From contig JBEKYM010000016.1 of the NCBI GenBank assembly GCA_049510975.1, forward strand, positions 5,268 to 69,267: a stretch of DNA of 64,000 bases, read 5' to 3'. The position numbers and the translations under genes were made by a program. A model generated the notes under the pieces. The model saw only the letters and a program-made list of their open reading frames with translations, ran no database searches and had not been told where the DNA came from. This document shows positions 43,616 through 53,700 of this stretch, piece by piece. This DNA is from JAKACA01 sp049510975. Lineage in GTDB: Bacteria; Actinomycetota; Acidimicrobiia; Acidimicrobiales; Bog-793. Position 1 is the stretch's first letter. The number at the start of each line of letters is the position of its first letter.

Positions 43616-43847
43616 GAGTGTGACCGAGCGCCGAGTTGTCCTCGCGTAGGGCGGCGTGTCGGGCCTGACCAAAACAAGGCGAGCGTAGAGGCACTCGCCG
43701 TTTCCTCGAGACCGGGCGGCCCCGGGTCCGCTGCCTGCTTGCCGGCCCGGGTCGCGTCGCGTCGGGCAGGATCTCTCTGGCAGGATCCGCTACCCGAACC
43801 CGGTGTGCCGTGACCAACCCCCGTCCGTCCGAGGAGGCCTCTGCAAC

Positions 43848-44768
43848 GTGAAGTCCGCTCCCCACAATCGCCGGCCTACTCCGGCGGATCCGGCTCACTC
43901 CGTGCGGCCGGAGGGCCAGGTGCCGCTGATCGGCCGCATTTTCCCTGCCCCGGTCGCTGCCAAAGTGCCGGAGGTCATCCTCGTCTTCTGGGTCGTGAAG
44001 ATCCTGACAACCGCCGGCGGGGAAGCCACGTCCGACTACCTGAAGAAACTCGGGAACATCAAGGGTGGCGGCACGGAGGTGCTGCTGTTCCTCATCGGCC
44101 TCGTGCTGCAATTCAGCACCCGCCGGTACCGAGCCTTTGCCTACTGGTTTCTCGCCTTCGCGATCGCCATCTTCGGCACGGGCGTCTCCGATTTCCTCCA
44201 CCTCGACGTCCACATCCCCTACGCAGGAACGACCCTGCTGTGGGCGGTCATACTGGCCACCATCTTTTGGCTGTGGAATGGAAGCGAGCACACGCTGTCC
44301 ATCCACAGCATCACGACGCAACGACGGGAAGCCTTCTACTGGGCGACCGTGTTCGCCACCTTCGCCCTTGGGACGGCGCTCGGGGACTTCACGGCGACTT
44401 CGCTCAAATTGGGCTACCTGGCCTCAGGCATCCTCTTCGGTGTCGTCATCCTCCTGCCGGCCTTGGCGTGGTGGCGGCTCGGCTTGAACAGCATTGCGGC
44501 GTTCTGGGCCTCCTACGTCGTCACGCGGCCCCTGGGCGCATCTTTCGCCGACTACATCAGCAAGCCCCGCGCCATCAGCGGGATCAATTTCGGAGACGGA
44601 CCCACAGCGATCGTCTTTGCCGTCGCCGTCTTCATCCTCGTCGTCTACCTCGCCATCGCCCGCCCGGACATCCAGCCGCCCCTCAGCGCGGCCGTCCCGA
44701 CGCAACGGTCGAACCGGTCGACCCCTGGCCTCCTTGGCGGTGCGCAAACAGAGATCGACGTTGAATAA
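43848..44768 (+). CDS. COG4705-like multi-spanning membrane protein
   Basis: The 306-residue protein starts at GTG 43848 with GAGGAGG 10 nt upstream. After a polar leader it has about eight membrane helices in a repeating pattern, each opening with a polar turn: GGEATSDYLKKL, GTGVSDFLHL, GTALGDFTATSLKLGY and GASFADYISKPR. This internal repeat of Gly-x-x-x-x-Asp turns is typical of the COG4705 membrane-anchored family, of unknown function. The acidic residues within membrane turns suggest ion or metal transport, but that is inference. No operon partner is evident; it is convergent with the sigma factor gene. Confidence 0.82.
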   Translation: MKSAPHNRRPTPADPAHSVRPEGQVPLIGRIFPAPVAAKVPEVILVFWVVKILTTAGGEATSDYLKKLGNIKGGGTEVLLFLIGLVLQFSTRRYRAFAYWFLAFAIAIFGTGVSDFLHLDVHIPYAGTTLLWAVILATIFWLWNGSEHTLSIHSITTQRREAFYWATVFATFALGTALGDFTATSLKLGYLASGILFGVVILLPALAWWRLGLNSIAAFWASYVVTRPLGASFADYISKPRAISGINFGDGPTAIVFAVAVFILVVYLAIARPDIQPPLSAAVPTQRSNRSTPGLLGGAQTEIDVE

Positions 44769-44914
44769 CTCGCTTTGAGGGTGCCCCCGCCGTACCGGCG
44801 CTGCGGTCGGGACGATCTGTACATCTCGGCGCCGTGCAGATCGCCGCCTCGAGCAGGGCGCGTAGCGCCGTTGTGTACTCATCAAAAGCCTGGCGCCCCG
44901 TGGGGCTGAGTCGA

Positions 44915-45793
44915 TCAGGTCCAGTTCTCACCCGTCGCCACCAGATCGAGCGTCGCAAGGCGCGCGGGCTCCGCAACAGCCTCGATCGTTGCGATCCGGT
45001 CAGCGACGAAGGTGAAGAGCAGCACGACGCGTGGCTGACCACGGGGCATCCAGGCGGCGGCCGGGACTCCGTCGACGAGCACTGCTTGCGCGCCGCGCGC
45101 TCGCATCGAGAACGCCGCCACTGCCTCGGCGCCGAGCGCCGCTCCGGGTCCACCCATGGCGACAGCAGCCGCGTCGGCTCGCAGCACCGCTTCGGGGTCC
45201 AGCAGTTCGACCAGCGCCGAGAAGTCGCCGCGCCTTGCCGCCGCCAGGAACGCGTCGACCAGCCTGGCCTGCCGGAGCCTGTCGGGGCCGTGCCCGGCAT
45301 CGGTGTGCTGAACACGACGGCGTGCCCGGCTCGCCAGCTGGCGGGCGGCGGTGGCATTGCGCCCGACGATCGGGGCGATGTCCTCGAACGGCACGGCAAA
45401 CATGTCGTGCAGCACAAATGCGACGCGCTCGGTCGGGGTGAGTGTGTCGAGCACGATCAACAGCGCGAGACCGACCGAATCGGCGACGAGCGCCTCGCTC
45501 TCGGGATCGAGCCCGCCCTCCTCGTAGAACTCGTCGGCGATGTCGGCGTCGAGAGGGACGTTCGATCGGGTCCGGCGCGACTGGAGGAGCGTGAGGCATA
45601 CCCGGGACACGACCGTCGTGAGCCAGGCTCCGAGGTTCTCCACCGCGCTCGTGTCCGAACGACTGAAACGGATCCACGCCTCCTGGATCGCATCGTCGGC
45701 CTCGGTCCTGGAGCCGAGCATGCGGGAGGCGAGGGCCGTGAGCCGCGGCCGGTGTTCCTCGAAGTGCGTGGCAAGCCACGTGCTCTCGTCCAT
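44915..45793 (-). CDS. ECF41-type RNA polymerase sigma factor with SnoaL-like domain
   Basis: The 292-residue protein has sigma region 2 (LTALASRMLGSRTEADDAIQEAWIRF), region 4 (LDTLTPTERVAFVLHDMFAVPFEDIAPIVG) and a C-terminal SnoaL-like domain of about 110 residues (from LVDAFLAAARRGDFSALVELLDPEAV). This arrangement defines ECF41 sigma factors, whose C-terminal domain takes the place of an anti-sigma factor. They are usually linked to a carboxymuconolactone decarboxylase-, oxidoreductase- or epimerase-type gene; the divergent gene at 45888 fits. ATG 45793 is chosen; a GTG two codons upstream is also possible. Confidence 0.92.
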   Translation of the reverse strand: MDESTWLATHFEEHRPRLTALASRMLGSRTEADDAIQEAWIRFSRSDTSAVENLGAWLTTVVSRVCLTLLQSRRTRSNVPLDADIADEFYEEGGLDPESEALVADSVGLALLIVLDTLTPTERVAFVLHDMFAVPFEDIAPIVGRNATAARQLASRARRRVQHTDAGHGPDRLRQARLVDAFLAAARRGDFSALVELLDPEAVLRADAAAVAMGGPGAALGAEAVAAFSMRARGAQAVLVDGVPAAAWMPRGQPRVVLLFTFVADRIATIEAVAEPARLATLDLVATGENWT

Positions 45794-45820
45794 CGTCACA
45801 TTCCTTTGCGCTCGTCGGTC
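45794..45820 (+). promoter_or_regulatory. Possible ECF41 promoter for decarboxylase-like gene
   Basis: CGTCACA (45794-45800), 16 bp and GGTC (45817-45820) resemble the ECF41 motif TGTCACA-N16-CGTC with one change in each half. It lies about 68 bp before the target gene, directly at the sigma factor start. The match is partial. Confidence 0.3.
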
Positions 45821-45887
45821 TACTGAACATGACCGGCGCTGCGCCGCCGGTGTGACCGATACGACCCTAGGTAAAGGAGACGGTGCC

Positions 45888-46364
45888 ATGACCACCACCG
45901 AGACGATCCCAACGCAACGCATGAAGAACCCCGCCCTCGTCATCCCCGAGGCGATGACCGCGATCCAAGCACTCATTGCCTCCACCCAAAAGGGCGGCGT
46001 GGACGAGAAGACTCTCGGGCTCGTGCACCTACGTGCCAGCCAGATCAACGGGTGCAGCTTCTGCGTCGACTTCGGCTGGAAGAACGGCGGCAAGACCGGC
46101 GAAAGCGTTGAGCGTCTCTTCGCCGTTTCGGCATGGCGAGAGTCGCCGTACTTCAACGACGCCGAGAGAGCGGCGCTCGCGCTGGCGGAGTCCGTCACCC
46201 GCCTCGCTGATCGGCCCGACCCCGTGTCCGACGAGATCTGGGACGAGGCGGCTCGCCACTACGACGAGGCCGGACTCGCGGCGCTGCTGCTGATGATCGC
46301 CACGACGAACGTGTTCAACCGCCTGAACGTCGCCACCCGTCAACGCGCCGGAACCTGGTCGTGA
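45888..46364 (+). CDS. Carboxymuconolactone decarboxylase/AhpD-like protein
   Basis: The 158-residue protein belongs to the AhpD/CMD family, in which a Cys pair serves peroxidase or decarboxylase chemistry. The pair is present in QINGCSFCVDFGWKNG, but the His that usually follows four residues after the second Cys is Gly. Start ATG 45888 has AAAGGAGA 8 nt upstream. It is divergent from the ECF41 sigma factor gene, the typical arrangement for its target. The likely role is a thiol-based oxidoreductase induced by the sigma factor. The natural substrate is unknown. Confidence 0.9.
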   Translation: MTTTETIPTQRMKNPALVIPEAMTAIQALIASTQKGGVDEKTLGLVHLRASQINGCSFCVDFGWKNGGKTGESVERLFAVSAWRESPYFNDAERAALALAESVTRLADRPDPVSDEIWDEAARHYDEAGLAALLLMIATTNVFNRLNVATRQRAGTWS

Positions 46365-46425
46365 CGTCGATCGTGGCCGGTCGAACCATCGAGCCGCCCG
46401 GCCCCCCGAGAAGCCGTCCTCGCCG

Positions 46426-47106
46426 TTAGCAGGGCGGCCGTCCGGTCGGCACTGCTGACGGGGCGGGGTGCTTGGCATCGGACCCGCCGACGCTGTCGCC
46501 GCCCCGTTGCTGAGTGAGAGCTTCCAGGGCGGCGACGTGTGCCGTTACGTCTGCTGACCCGGCCAGCGCTCGCTGTGCCACGAACCCGAGGGTGATCGAG
46601 GTCAGCAGCTCCGCCACGCCTTCGGGGTCCGCCGCGGCGTCGAACGTGCCGGCCGCTTGCCAACGCTTCACGGCCTCGAGGAACAGCTTGCGCAGACCGG
46701 AGTAGGAAGCACGAGTGGCGGCTTTGAGCTGGGGGTCGCTCTGCGAGTGGCTCCAACCGTGGAGCGAGACCGCCAGACGGTCGATGCCGCCTTTCTTGTG
46801 CCGACCGAACCCGACGACGGCACGCAACACCTGCTCGACGAGCTCGGGCAGGGGCGGGGGCTCCGGGTTGGTGAGCACCGGCCCGAGATCCTCGGCCATG
46901 GCCGCTGTTCCTTCGGTCACAACGGCATTGATGATCTCGTCCTTGCCCTTGAAGTAGCCGTACACGGCGCCAGTGGACAGGCCGGACCGGGCGATGATCA
47001 TCTCCATCGACACGGCCTCGAGGCCGTGGTCCTGCAGGCAGGCGCGCGCTGCTTCGAGGACTTGCTCGCGTCGAGCCTCGCGCCGCTCGTCGGTGATCCG
47101 AGGCAC
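46426..47106 (-). CDS. TetR-family regulator of MFS cassette
   Basis: The 226-residue protein has the TetR DNA-binding domain (REQVLEAARACLQDHGLEAVS, then IIARSGLSTGAVYGYFKGKDEI) and a helical effector domain with a hydrophobic core region (TSITLGFVAQRAL). Its C-terminal 30 residues are polar and Pro-rich. It is divergent from the MFS gene; the 99-bp gap carries a good sigma-70 promoter for the MFS gene and an inverted repeat over its -10 box. Repression of both genes with release by a transported compound is the usual arrangement. Confidence 0.92.
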   Translation of the reverse strand: MPRITDERREARREQVLEAARACLQDHGLEAVSMEMIIARSGLSTGAVYGYFKGKDEIINAVVTEGTAAMAEDLGPVLTNPEPPPLPELVEQVLRAVVGFGRHKKGGIDRLAVSLHGWSHSQSDPQLKAATRASYSGLRKLFLEAVKRWQAAGTFDAAADPEGVAELLTSITLGFVAQRALAGSADVTAHVAALEALTQQRGGDSVGGSDAKHPAPSAVPTGRPPC

Positions 47107-47143
47107 ACGACGACGCTATCACAAACAAAACGAACATTCCCTC

Positions 47144-47172
47144 TTGACATCCCGGAAGTCGTCTGTTACAAA
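47144..47172 (+). promoter_or_regulatory. Sigma-70 promoter for MFS gene
   Basis: TTGACA (47144-47149), a 17-bp spacer and TACAAA (47167-47172) form a strong promoter 33 bp before ATG 47206. TAGGAG follows as the ribosome-binding site. Confidence 0.7.
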
Positions 47173-47175
47173 CAG
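47163..47175. promoter_or_regulatory. TetR operator candidate over -10 box
   Basis: CTGTT-ACA-AACAG is a perfect 5-bp inverted repeat overlapping the -10 box of the MFS promoter. A related AACATTC/GAATATTC pair flanks it. Binding by the divergent TetR would block transcription. Confidence 0.5.
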
Positions 47176-47205
47176 AATATTCCTTCGTTATAGGAGACGA
47201 CGACC

Positions 47206-48846
47206 ATGACCATCCGCGACCGAACCGGCAGCCGAGAGGTCGGCCTCTCTGCCATCACTGCCATCGTCTGCATCGCCCTCGGGGCGGTGTCGGCCGCGAT
47301 GGCCTCATTGAACGTCGCCATTCCCGACCTCGTCCGCAGCACCCACGCCAGCCAGACCCAGCTGGAATGGATCATCGATGCCTACCTGCTGGTCTTTTCC
47401 GTCCTGCTGCTCCCGGCGGGAGCCATCGGCGATCGCTACGGCCGCCGCCGGGCCCTCGTCGGCGGCCTGATCGTGTTCGGAGGTGCCTCGGCGGCGGCCA
47501 TGACCGTCACTTCGGCCAACGACCTGATCGTCCTTCGCGGTCTGATCGGTCTCGGCGCCGCCTTTGTGATGCCAGCGACGTTGTCGACGATCACGGGCAC
47601 GTACCCTCCCGCCGAACGAACGAAGGCGGTCGGCGTCTGGGCAGCCGTCGCCGGGGGAAGCGCCATCTTGGGACTGCTCGCCAGCGGCATCCTCCTGCAT
47701 TGGTTCTCCTGGCAGGCCGCCTTTGCCATCAACGTCGTCCTCGCCGTGATCGCCCTGGTGGGCACGGTCCGCTTCGTCCCCGAGTCGTCGCAGCCAGATG
47801 CGCCGGCGCTCGACAAAGGCGGGGCATTGTTCGCCACCCTCGGACTCGTCGCCCTCGTCTTCAGCATCATCGAGGCCCCCGATGCCGGCTGGCTGAGCGC
47901 CCGCACGCTCGCCGGCATGGCGGCTGGTCTTGCCGCCATCGCCGGTTTCTTGCGGTACGAGCGGCGCCAGCAGCATCCGCTGCTGGACCCGCGCCTGTTC
48001 TCCAACCGCAAGCTCTCTGCAGGCAGCCTCTCGATCTGCATCCAGTTCTTCGCCTTCTTCGGGTTCACCTTCGTGTCCCTCCAGTACCTCGAGGGCGTTC
48101 GTGGCTACAGCCCGCTGGTTGCGGCGCTCGCCGTGCTGCCCCTGTCAGCAACGATGATGCCGACTGCCAGAGTCACCCCCAACCTGGCTGCCCGGTTCGG
48201 TGCCCGTGCGGTCTGCGTCACCGGGCTCGTTCTGGTCGCGGCCGGCCTCGCGATCATCTCGCGCGTCGGAACCGACACGTCCTACTGGCTGATACTGGCC
48301 GGTCTCGTCCCGCTCGGCATCGGCATGGGGTCCGCCATGACGCCCGCCACCGCTGCGATCACCGAAGCCCTGCCGCAGGCGCAGCAGGGAGTGGGCTCGG
48401 CACTCAACGACCTGTCCCGAGAGGTCGGCGGCGCTCTCGGCACCGCCGTCATCGGTAGCGTCGTCACCGCTGTCTACCGCTCCAGCCTCGACCTCCCTGG
48501 CGCCCCGGCTCCGCTCGTCAGCCAGGCCCGAGCCTCCTTTGCGGTCGCTATCCACGCGGGCGGATCGATCGGCGCCCATGCACGCGACGCCTTCGTGAAC
48601 GGCATTCACACTGGACTCCTCTGCGCAGCTGGGGCGGCCCTCCTCGCAGCGATCAGCGTGGCCATCCTGCTGAGGGACAAGACACTGGCTCGCCGGCTCG
48701 TCAGCGACAGCGGCCCCCAGCAGCTGACATTCGCCGCGGAGCAGATGGGGGCTGCCCTTGCCCGGATCCCGTCGACTCCATCGAACCGTCCGACGCTCGT
48801 TCTCGTCGATGACACCATCTCCACCGACTCGATTTGCCCGTCATGA
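47206..48846 (+). CDS. DHA2-family MFS exporter (EmrB/QacA type)
   Basis: The 546-residue protein has fourteen membrane helices as in DHA2 drug exporters. Family motifs are LNVAIPDLVRSTHASQTQLE (helix 1 region), WIIDAYLL, motif A GDRYGRRRALVGG and motif C-like GPATA-type segment AVAGGSAILGLLASG. It should export drugs or lipophilic acids by proton antiport. It is controlled by the divergent TetR gene and is translationally coupled to the CoA-transferase gene (ATGA at 48843-48846). The C-terminal 60 residues after the last helix are polar and not typical of the family. Confidence 0.92.
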   Translation: MTIRDRTGSREVGLSAITAIVCIALGAVSAAMASLNVAIPDLVRSTHASQTQLEWIIDAYLLVFSVLLLPAGAIGDRYGRRRALVGGLIVFGGASAAAMTVTSANDLIVLRGLIGLGAAFVMPATLSTITGTYPPAERTKAVGVWAAVAGGSAILGLLASGILLHWFSWQAAFAINVVLAVIALVGTVRFVPESSQPDAPALDKGGALFATLGLVALVFSIIEAPDAGWLSARTLAGMAAGLAAIAGFLRYERRQQHPLLDPRLFSNRKLSAGSLSICIQFFAFFGFTFVSLQYLEGVRGYSPLVAALAVLPLSATMMPTARVTPNLAARFGARAVCVTGLVLVAAGLAIISRVGTDTSYWLILAGLVPLGIGMGSAMTPATAAITEALPQAQQGVGSALNDLSREVGGALGTAVIGSVVTAVYRSSLDLPGAPAPLVSQARASFAVAIHAGGSIGAHARDAFVNGIHTGLLCAAGAALLAAISVAILLRDKTLARRLVSDSGPQQLTFAAEQMGAALARIPSTPSNRPTLVLVDDTISTDSICPS

Positions 48847-50348
48847 CGACAAAGCCTGAGATGACGACAACGGAGATGGACACGATGAGTCCACAGCACT
48901 CCGAAGCCTCGGCTTCGACGCCCGAACCTCGACGGACCCAGTTCGACTCACTCGCAGCGCTCGACGATCTGCTTTGCGACACCGGCTTGACGAGTGGCGC
49001 CACGGGAGGCTCGGTGTCCTTCGCGGGGCAGGACCCGATCTTGCCGGCGAAGCATCGTCTCGGCGCCTGCATCGGCATCCCCATCATGGCCGGCGCGGTG
49101 GGTGCGGTTGCCTTCCACCGCCAACGGGGCGGCCCCGCCCAAGATCTGGCGTTGGACCTGCGTCAAGCGGTGCACGGCATCAATCCGGACATCACGTGGC
49201 ATCCGACGCTGAACGGTGAGCCCACGCCGAAACCGCTGCTGCACGACAATCCGTTCCTCCTCACTCCCTACCGCACCCGGGACGGACGTTGGGTCATGGC
49301 CTCGGGTGTCTACCCGCGCATGGTGGCCCAGTGGTGCCGGTTCTTGGACGTACCCCCCGATCCCGCCAAGGTTGCCGAAGCCCTCGCCCGCTGGGACGCC
49401 TACGAACTGGAGGAGGCAGCGACGGCGGCGGGGCTGACGACCTGCGTCGTCCGTAGTCCGGCGGAATGGCTCGCCCATCCCCACGGAGCGATCCTTGCCA
49501 ACCAGCCCGTCATCGGGCTCGAGCGGATCGGTGAGGCACCCGCCCGGGACTTCGGACCGGCCGCGCGGCCGTTTGACGGGATCAGGGTCCTGTCGTTCAC
49601 CCACGCCGTCGCCGGCCCCACCGTCGGCCGGACGCTTTCCGAGCACGGAGCAGACGTGCTGTGCGCCACCCGGCCCGACGACTACGAGCACGAGTTCGTC
49701 TACGCCGAGGCCAACGTCGGCTCCCGCAGCGCCTACATCGACCTCGACGGCCTCGCCGGCCGGCAGCGAGCCGCCGCCCTGCTCGCCACCACCGACATCG
49801 TGGTCAACAACCATCGCGGCGGATCACTCGAACGTCGGGGTCTCGACCCGTTGGAACTGGCCGAACGACACCCGGGCATCGTGTACGTGGCGGTCACCTG
49901 CTACGGGTCGGCAGGCCCATGGGCTCAGCGCGGCGGCTTCGACATGATCGGCTCCGCCGCCTCAGGCCTCATGACCACCGAAGGCACCGATGCCGAGCCG
50001 AAGCTTCCCGTCACCGGACTGATCAACGACTTCGTCACCGGTTACATGGGCGCAATCGGAGCCACGGCCGCGCTCGTCAGGCGCGCCACGGAGGGCGGTT
50101 CGTGGTACGTCACGGTCAACCTCACGAGAACCGCCATGTGGTGCGGGTCACTCGGCCTCGTCGACCCCGACATGGCCGGCTGCGATGACGAGCACCGTCC
50201 TCGCGAGCCGCTCCCGTACGACGCGCCCAGCCCGCTCGGCGACGTCCACATGCTCGCGCCGCCCGTTCAGTTCTCACACACCCCACCCCGATGGCCCGAC
50301 CCGCTCCTCGTCCCCCGAGGATCTGGTCCCGCCACGTGGCGAGAGTGA
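48843..50348 (+). CDS. CaiB/BaiF-type family III CoA-transferase-like protein
   Basis: The 501-residue protein resembles family III CoA transferases, which move CoA between acids. Family motifs include RVLSFTHAVAGPTVGRTLSEHGADV (about residue 245), YIDLDGLAGRQ and IVYVAVTCYGSAGPW, then GFDMIGSAASGLM. The usual catalytic Asp in the segment after NVGSR is not obvious; SAYIDLD may supply it. The N-terminal 200 residues match a second CoA-transferase-like half, so it could be a two-domain member. ATG 48843 overlaps the MFS stop, so it is the second gene of the TetR-controlled cassette. A role in activating or detoxifying an acid that the pump handles is plausible but inferred. Confidence 0.85.
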   Translation: MTTKPEMTTTEMDTMSPQHSEASASTPEPRRTQFDSLAALDDLLCDTGLTSGATGGSVSFAGQDPILPAKHRLGACIGIPIMAGAVGAVAFHRQRGGPAQDLALDLRQAVHGINPDITWHPTLNGEPTPKPLLHDNPFLLTPYRTRDGRWVMASGVYPRMVAQWCRFLDVPPDPAKVAEALARWDAYELEEAATAAGLTTCVVRSPAEWLAHPHGAILANQPVIGLERIGEAPARDFGPAARPFDGIRVLSFTHAVAGPTVGRTLSEHGADVLCATRPDDYEHEFVYAEANVGSRSAYIDLDGLAGRQRAAALLATTDIVVNNHRGGSLERRGLDPLELAERHPGIVYVAVTCYGSAGPWAQRGGFDMIGSAASGLMTTEGTDAEPKLPVTGLINDFVTGYMGAIGATAALVRRATEGGSWYVTVNLTRTAMWCGSLGLVDPDMAGCDDEHRPREPLPYDAPSPLGDVHMLAPPVQFSHTPPRWPDPLLVPRGSGPATWRE

Positions 50349-50408
50349 TCTTCGTCTCGATCGATCAGTGAGCAAACCGATCCCCCCTCGGTAACCGGGC
50401 TGATCGCC

Positions 50409-50630
50409 GTGGTGGCCAGCGACACGGCCACCGCCCGTGCGGCCATCTTGGCCGTGCTCTGGATCCACGGGAGCAAGACGGCATCGGCGTCGACAGATTC
50501 CGTGGCTTCGATTCTCACGAGTGCCTTCACGGCGACCGGCACGCTCACGACGGCCTACCTCGGCATCAAGGCCACGGCGAACATGGCGAAGAACGTCACT
50601 CGGGCGTACGCCCCGAGGAAGAAGGGCTGA
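50409..50630 (+). CDS. Small membrane-associated protein, possibly truncated
   Basis: From GTG 50409 there are 73 residues. The part SVASILTSAFTATGTLTTAYLGIKATANMAKN resembles the second helix of small actinobacterial membrane proteins that end in a GAYFGI-like motif, and the tail is basic (RAYAPRKKG). The first helix, AAILAVLWIHG, is shorter than usual. There is no ribosome-binding site in front of the GTG and the frame is open slightly upstream. It could be a real small holin-like or membrane protein or a remnant. Confidence 0.45.
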   Translation: MVASDTATARAAILAVLWIHGSKTASASTDSVASILTSAFTATGTLTTAYLGIKATANMAKNVTRAYAPRKKG

Positions 50631-50775
50631 CCAAGTATCGGGTTCGGCGACGCACCAGTCGGTGCTCGATTGCAGCCCTGTACCCGCCGAGAGCTTGACG
50701 CCTGGCTACCGATTGGGCGCTGGGACCGAAAGAGGCCTTGTGGTAGGCGACAGGCAGGGACGAGGGACGACGCGA

Positions 50776-53700
50776 CTAGGTGTAGCGAAACTCCGCCCTT
50801 GGTCTCCACGGGCTCGACCCGGCCGGAGTGGTGACCACCACGGGCACGGACCCTGTAGCGGTTCCAGGCGGCAAGATCACTGTGATCGTCCCGCTCGGGT
50901 TGACCACGACCGTTGTCGCAGTCAACCCGCCGAAGGTGACGCTCGTGACGTCGGAAAGGTTGAGCCCCCTGAGGGTGACGGACGTCCCGCCGGCCACGGT
51001 CCCATGGCGGGGCGAGATCGCCGTGACGATGGGCAGCGAGCCGTTCGTCTCCTGCACCGAGCCGACGGCGCAGCCGTAGGGGGAGTCGCCTGACCGGTCG
51101 CCGCGCTGGTCGGTCGTGGGACACAGGTGGTAGCGGATGCCGCCGACCGTCACGGTCGTCCCGGGGGGGATCTGATCGAGTGCAGCGCTGTTCGATACCG
51201 GCTTGTCCGTCGCCGTCGGCCCACCATTGCTTGCGAGTCCGCCGAGACCCGGATCCACGCCGACGAGGTCGTGGTCCGTCGAGCTGAGGCTGCACGTGTT
51301 GCCGCCGTCGCTCTCGAGGTTGAAGCCGCCGTCGGCGATCGGGCCGAAGCAGTCGTCACCGTTCGAGCTCGAGATGATGCTTCCCGCCATCGAGATGGAA
51401 CCGCCGAACGGAGCGACGATCCCACCACCGTCGGGGAACGGGTAGCTGGGAGGCGAGCTCGTGCCGTCGAGGGTCGTGCCGACGATGTCGACGGCTCCGT
51501 TCAGCGAGGCGACCTCGCTCCCCAGCAACTGCGCCGAATCACCGTACAGCGTCGACGAAAGGATCGAGCCTGTCGGCGCCACGGTCAGGATCCCGCCCCC
51601 GAACGCGCTCGCAGAGTTGTCGGCGATGGTCGACTTCACGATGCTGAAACTGGATCCTGCAACGAGGAGCCCGCCGCCGGCACCCGCCGAATTGTTCGTG
51701 ACGCTCGACTGGTTTGCCTCCAGTACCCCGGCCACGTCGAGGTACACCCCGCCTCCCTCGTTCGCGGAGTTTGCCGTGATCGTCACGCCGACAAGCGACA
51801 CCTTGCCGTCCACGTAAAGTCCGCCGCCGTTGTAGCCGTTGCCATGCTGGATCGTGATCCCCTTGATGGTCACCGAGAGATCGGTGATGGACCCGCCTGA
51901 CGGCACCGAGAGGACCGTTCCGGAGCCGCCCCCGTCGAGGATCGGCCCGCTCACGCCCGTGCCGGGCAGGAGCGTGACCGACGACGACACCGTGAAGTTG
52001 CCGGTGTAGCTCGCCGTGCTGCCCGGCGTCTCGAGCACGACCGAGCCACCGCTCGGAGCGAGGGCGAGCGCCTGTGTGAGGGTGCACTCGCTCGCGGCCA
52101 CCGAGGCGATCGGACACCTGCTCGGCGAAGTGGCGCCACCGTTGGCGTAGGCGTACTCGTTGTGCTTGGCCATCGTGATCGTGAAGGTGCCGACGTTGGA
52201 GGTCTGCGGCGTCGAGGTCGGGTTGGTCACCGGGTCATAGGCGCCAGTGTTCTCCACCTCGAACGTGAACACGTCTGTCGACGGTCCGCCGGCGTGCGAA
52301 CAGAACCTGACGGTTCCGTCGCCGTTGTTCGTCAGCGTGTCGGGCGACGTCACGCCGCTCACGATCTGAAGCGTGGACGCCACAATCGAGTCGTCCACGT
52401 CCGTCGCCCCGTGCAGCGGGTTCAAGGTCGCGCACGTGTCCGGCGAGATGCCGACGCTCTGGTTGACGACCACAGGCGGCGAAGGCGGGGGCTCGACGTC
52501 CTGCAGATCGGCACCGGACGCGCTGGTCGTGTTGTAGACGAATCCGAAGCCGGGGTTGACACAGAAGATCCCGCAGGTCGGGTTCGGACCGACGTACTCG
52601 GCTGTGATGTCGTGCCCGTTCGGAAACGACGTGCCGCTTCCGGTCTGGTCGAGGACGTCAGTCGTGTCCGTCGTAAGTGTCGCCTCACCCTCGGAATTGA
52701 GCGGCTCGAACCCGCCGATGGAGGTCCCGTCGGCAAGGAACTGCACGTAGCCAGTGGGAGTGCCGAGTGCGGGCGGAGTTGCCGTGACATCGGCGGCAAG
52801 AGTGACCGGATCGCCGTAGAGACTGGGGTTCGGCGACGACGTGACGGTCACGCTCGTCTCGGCTGGGTTCACGGTCTGGTTCAGCTGGCCGGACGGATCT
52901 GACACCCCGACTACGCCGGTCGGGTCGTAGCCACTTGCCGAGTAGTTGCTGTCACCGAAGTACACGGCGTCGATTTGTTGTTGCTCGTCCGGGCTGAGCG
53001 TCGGCAAGGCGATCGATGCGGTGCCGACGGGCGAGAGGAGCTCCTGGTCGAGCGGGTTCGGATCCGTCTGATCCTGTACCGGTACGGGCTGTCCCAACGC
53101 CGAGCCGTTCAGGTAGAACTGGACGTAACCAGTGGCCGGCGGGAAGTCACCCTGGTTGAAGAGGTTGTTCTCAGGGTTGTCTGGTGACACCGTGGCCGTC
53201 ACCGAGACCGGTTGGCCGTAGACGGACGGGTCAGCCGATGACTGCAGCGTCGTCGTCGTCTGGTCCCCGATGTCCACCGGAAACGTCGTGGTCGAGGAGT
53301 AACCGCTGGTATCAGTGGCTGTGACGGAGACCAGCTGCTGTCCGGACAGCGTGAACGTGAAGGTCGGGTTCGGACCGGTCTCGATGGTGGTGCAGTTCGG
53401 CCCGTTGACGCCCCCGCCACAGGTGATCGTGCCGTCGTACCACTGCGTCGGAAAGGTCCAGGTGTAGCTGAGCGGCAAGTTGCTCGGATCGCTGCCATTG
53501 CCGTGGAACTGAACCGGGGTACCGACATACGTCGGGGTGTTGTACCAAGGCTGAACCGTGGGGCTCAGTGCGCTCGAAGGCTCGATCGTGGCCGATTCGT
53601 CGAGCGGTGCACCGGTCCAGCCGTTCGGCGCCTGGTACTGGAGGGTCGAGGTGAAACACGGGTTGGTGCCGCTCGGCGGTGTGCAGGCGGACTGTTCGGC

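Noticed and set aside
43660..43720. Hairpin GGCGAG/CTCGCC after the DUF899 gene as a terminator.
   Set aside because: The stem is only 6 bp with a 10-nt loop and the following sequence is not a T-run.
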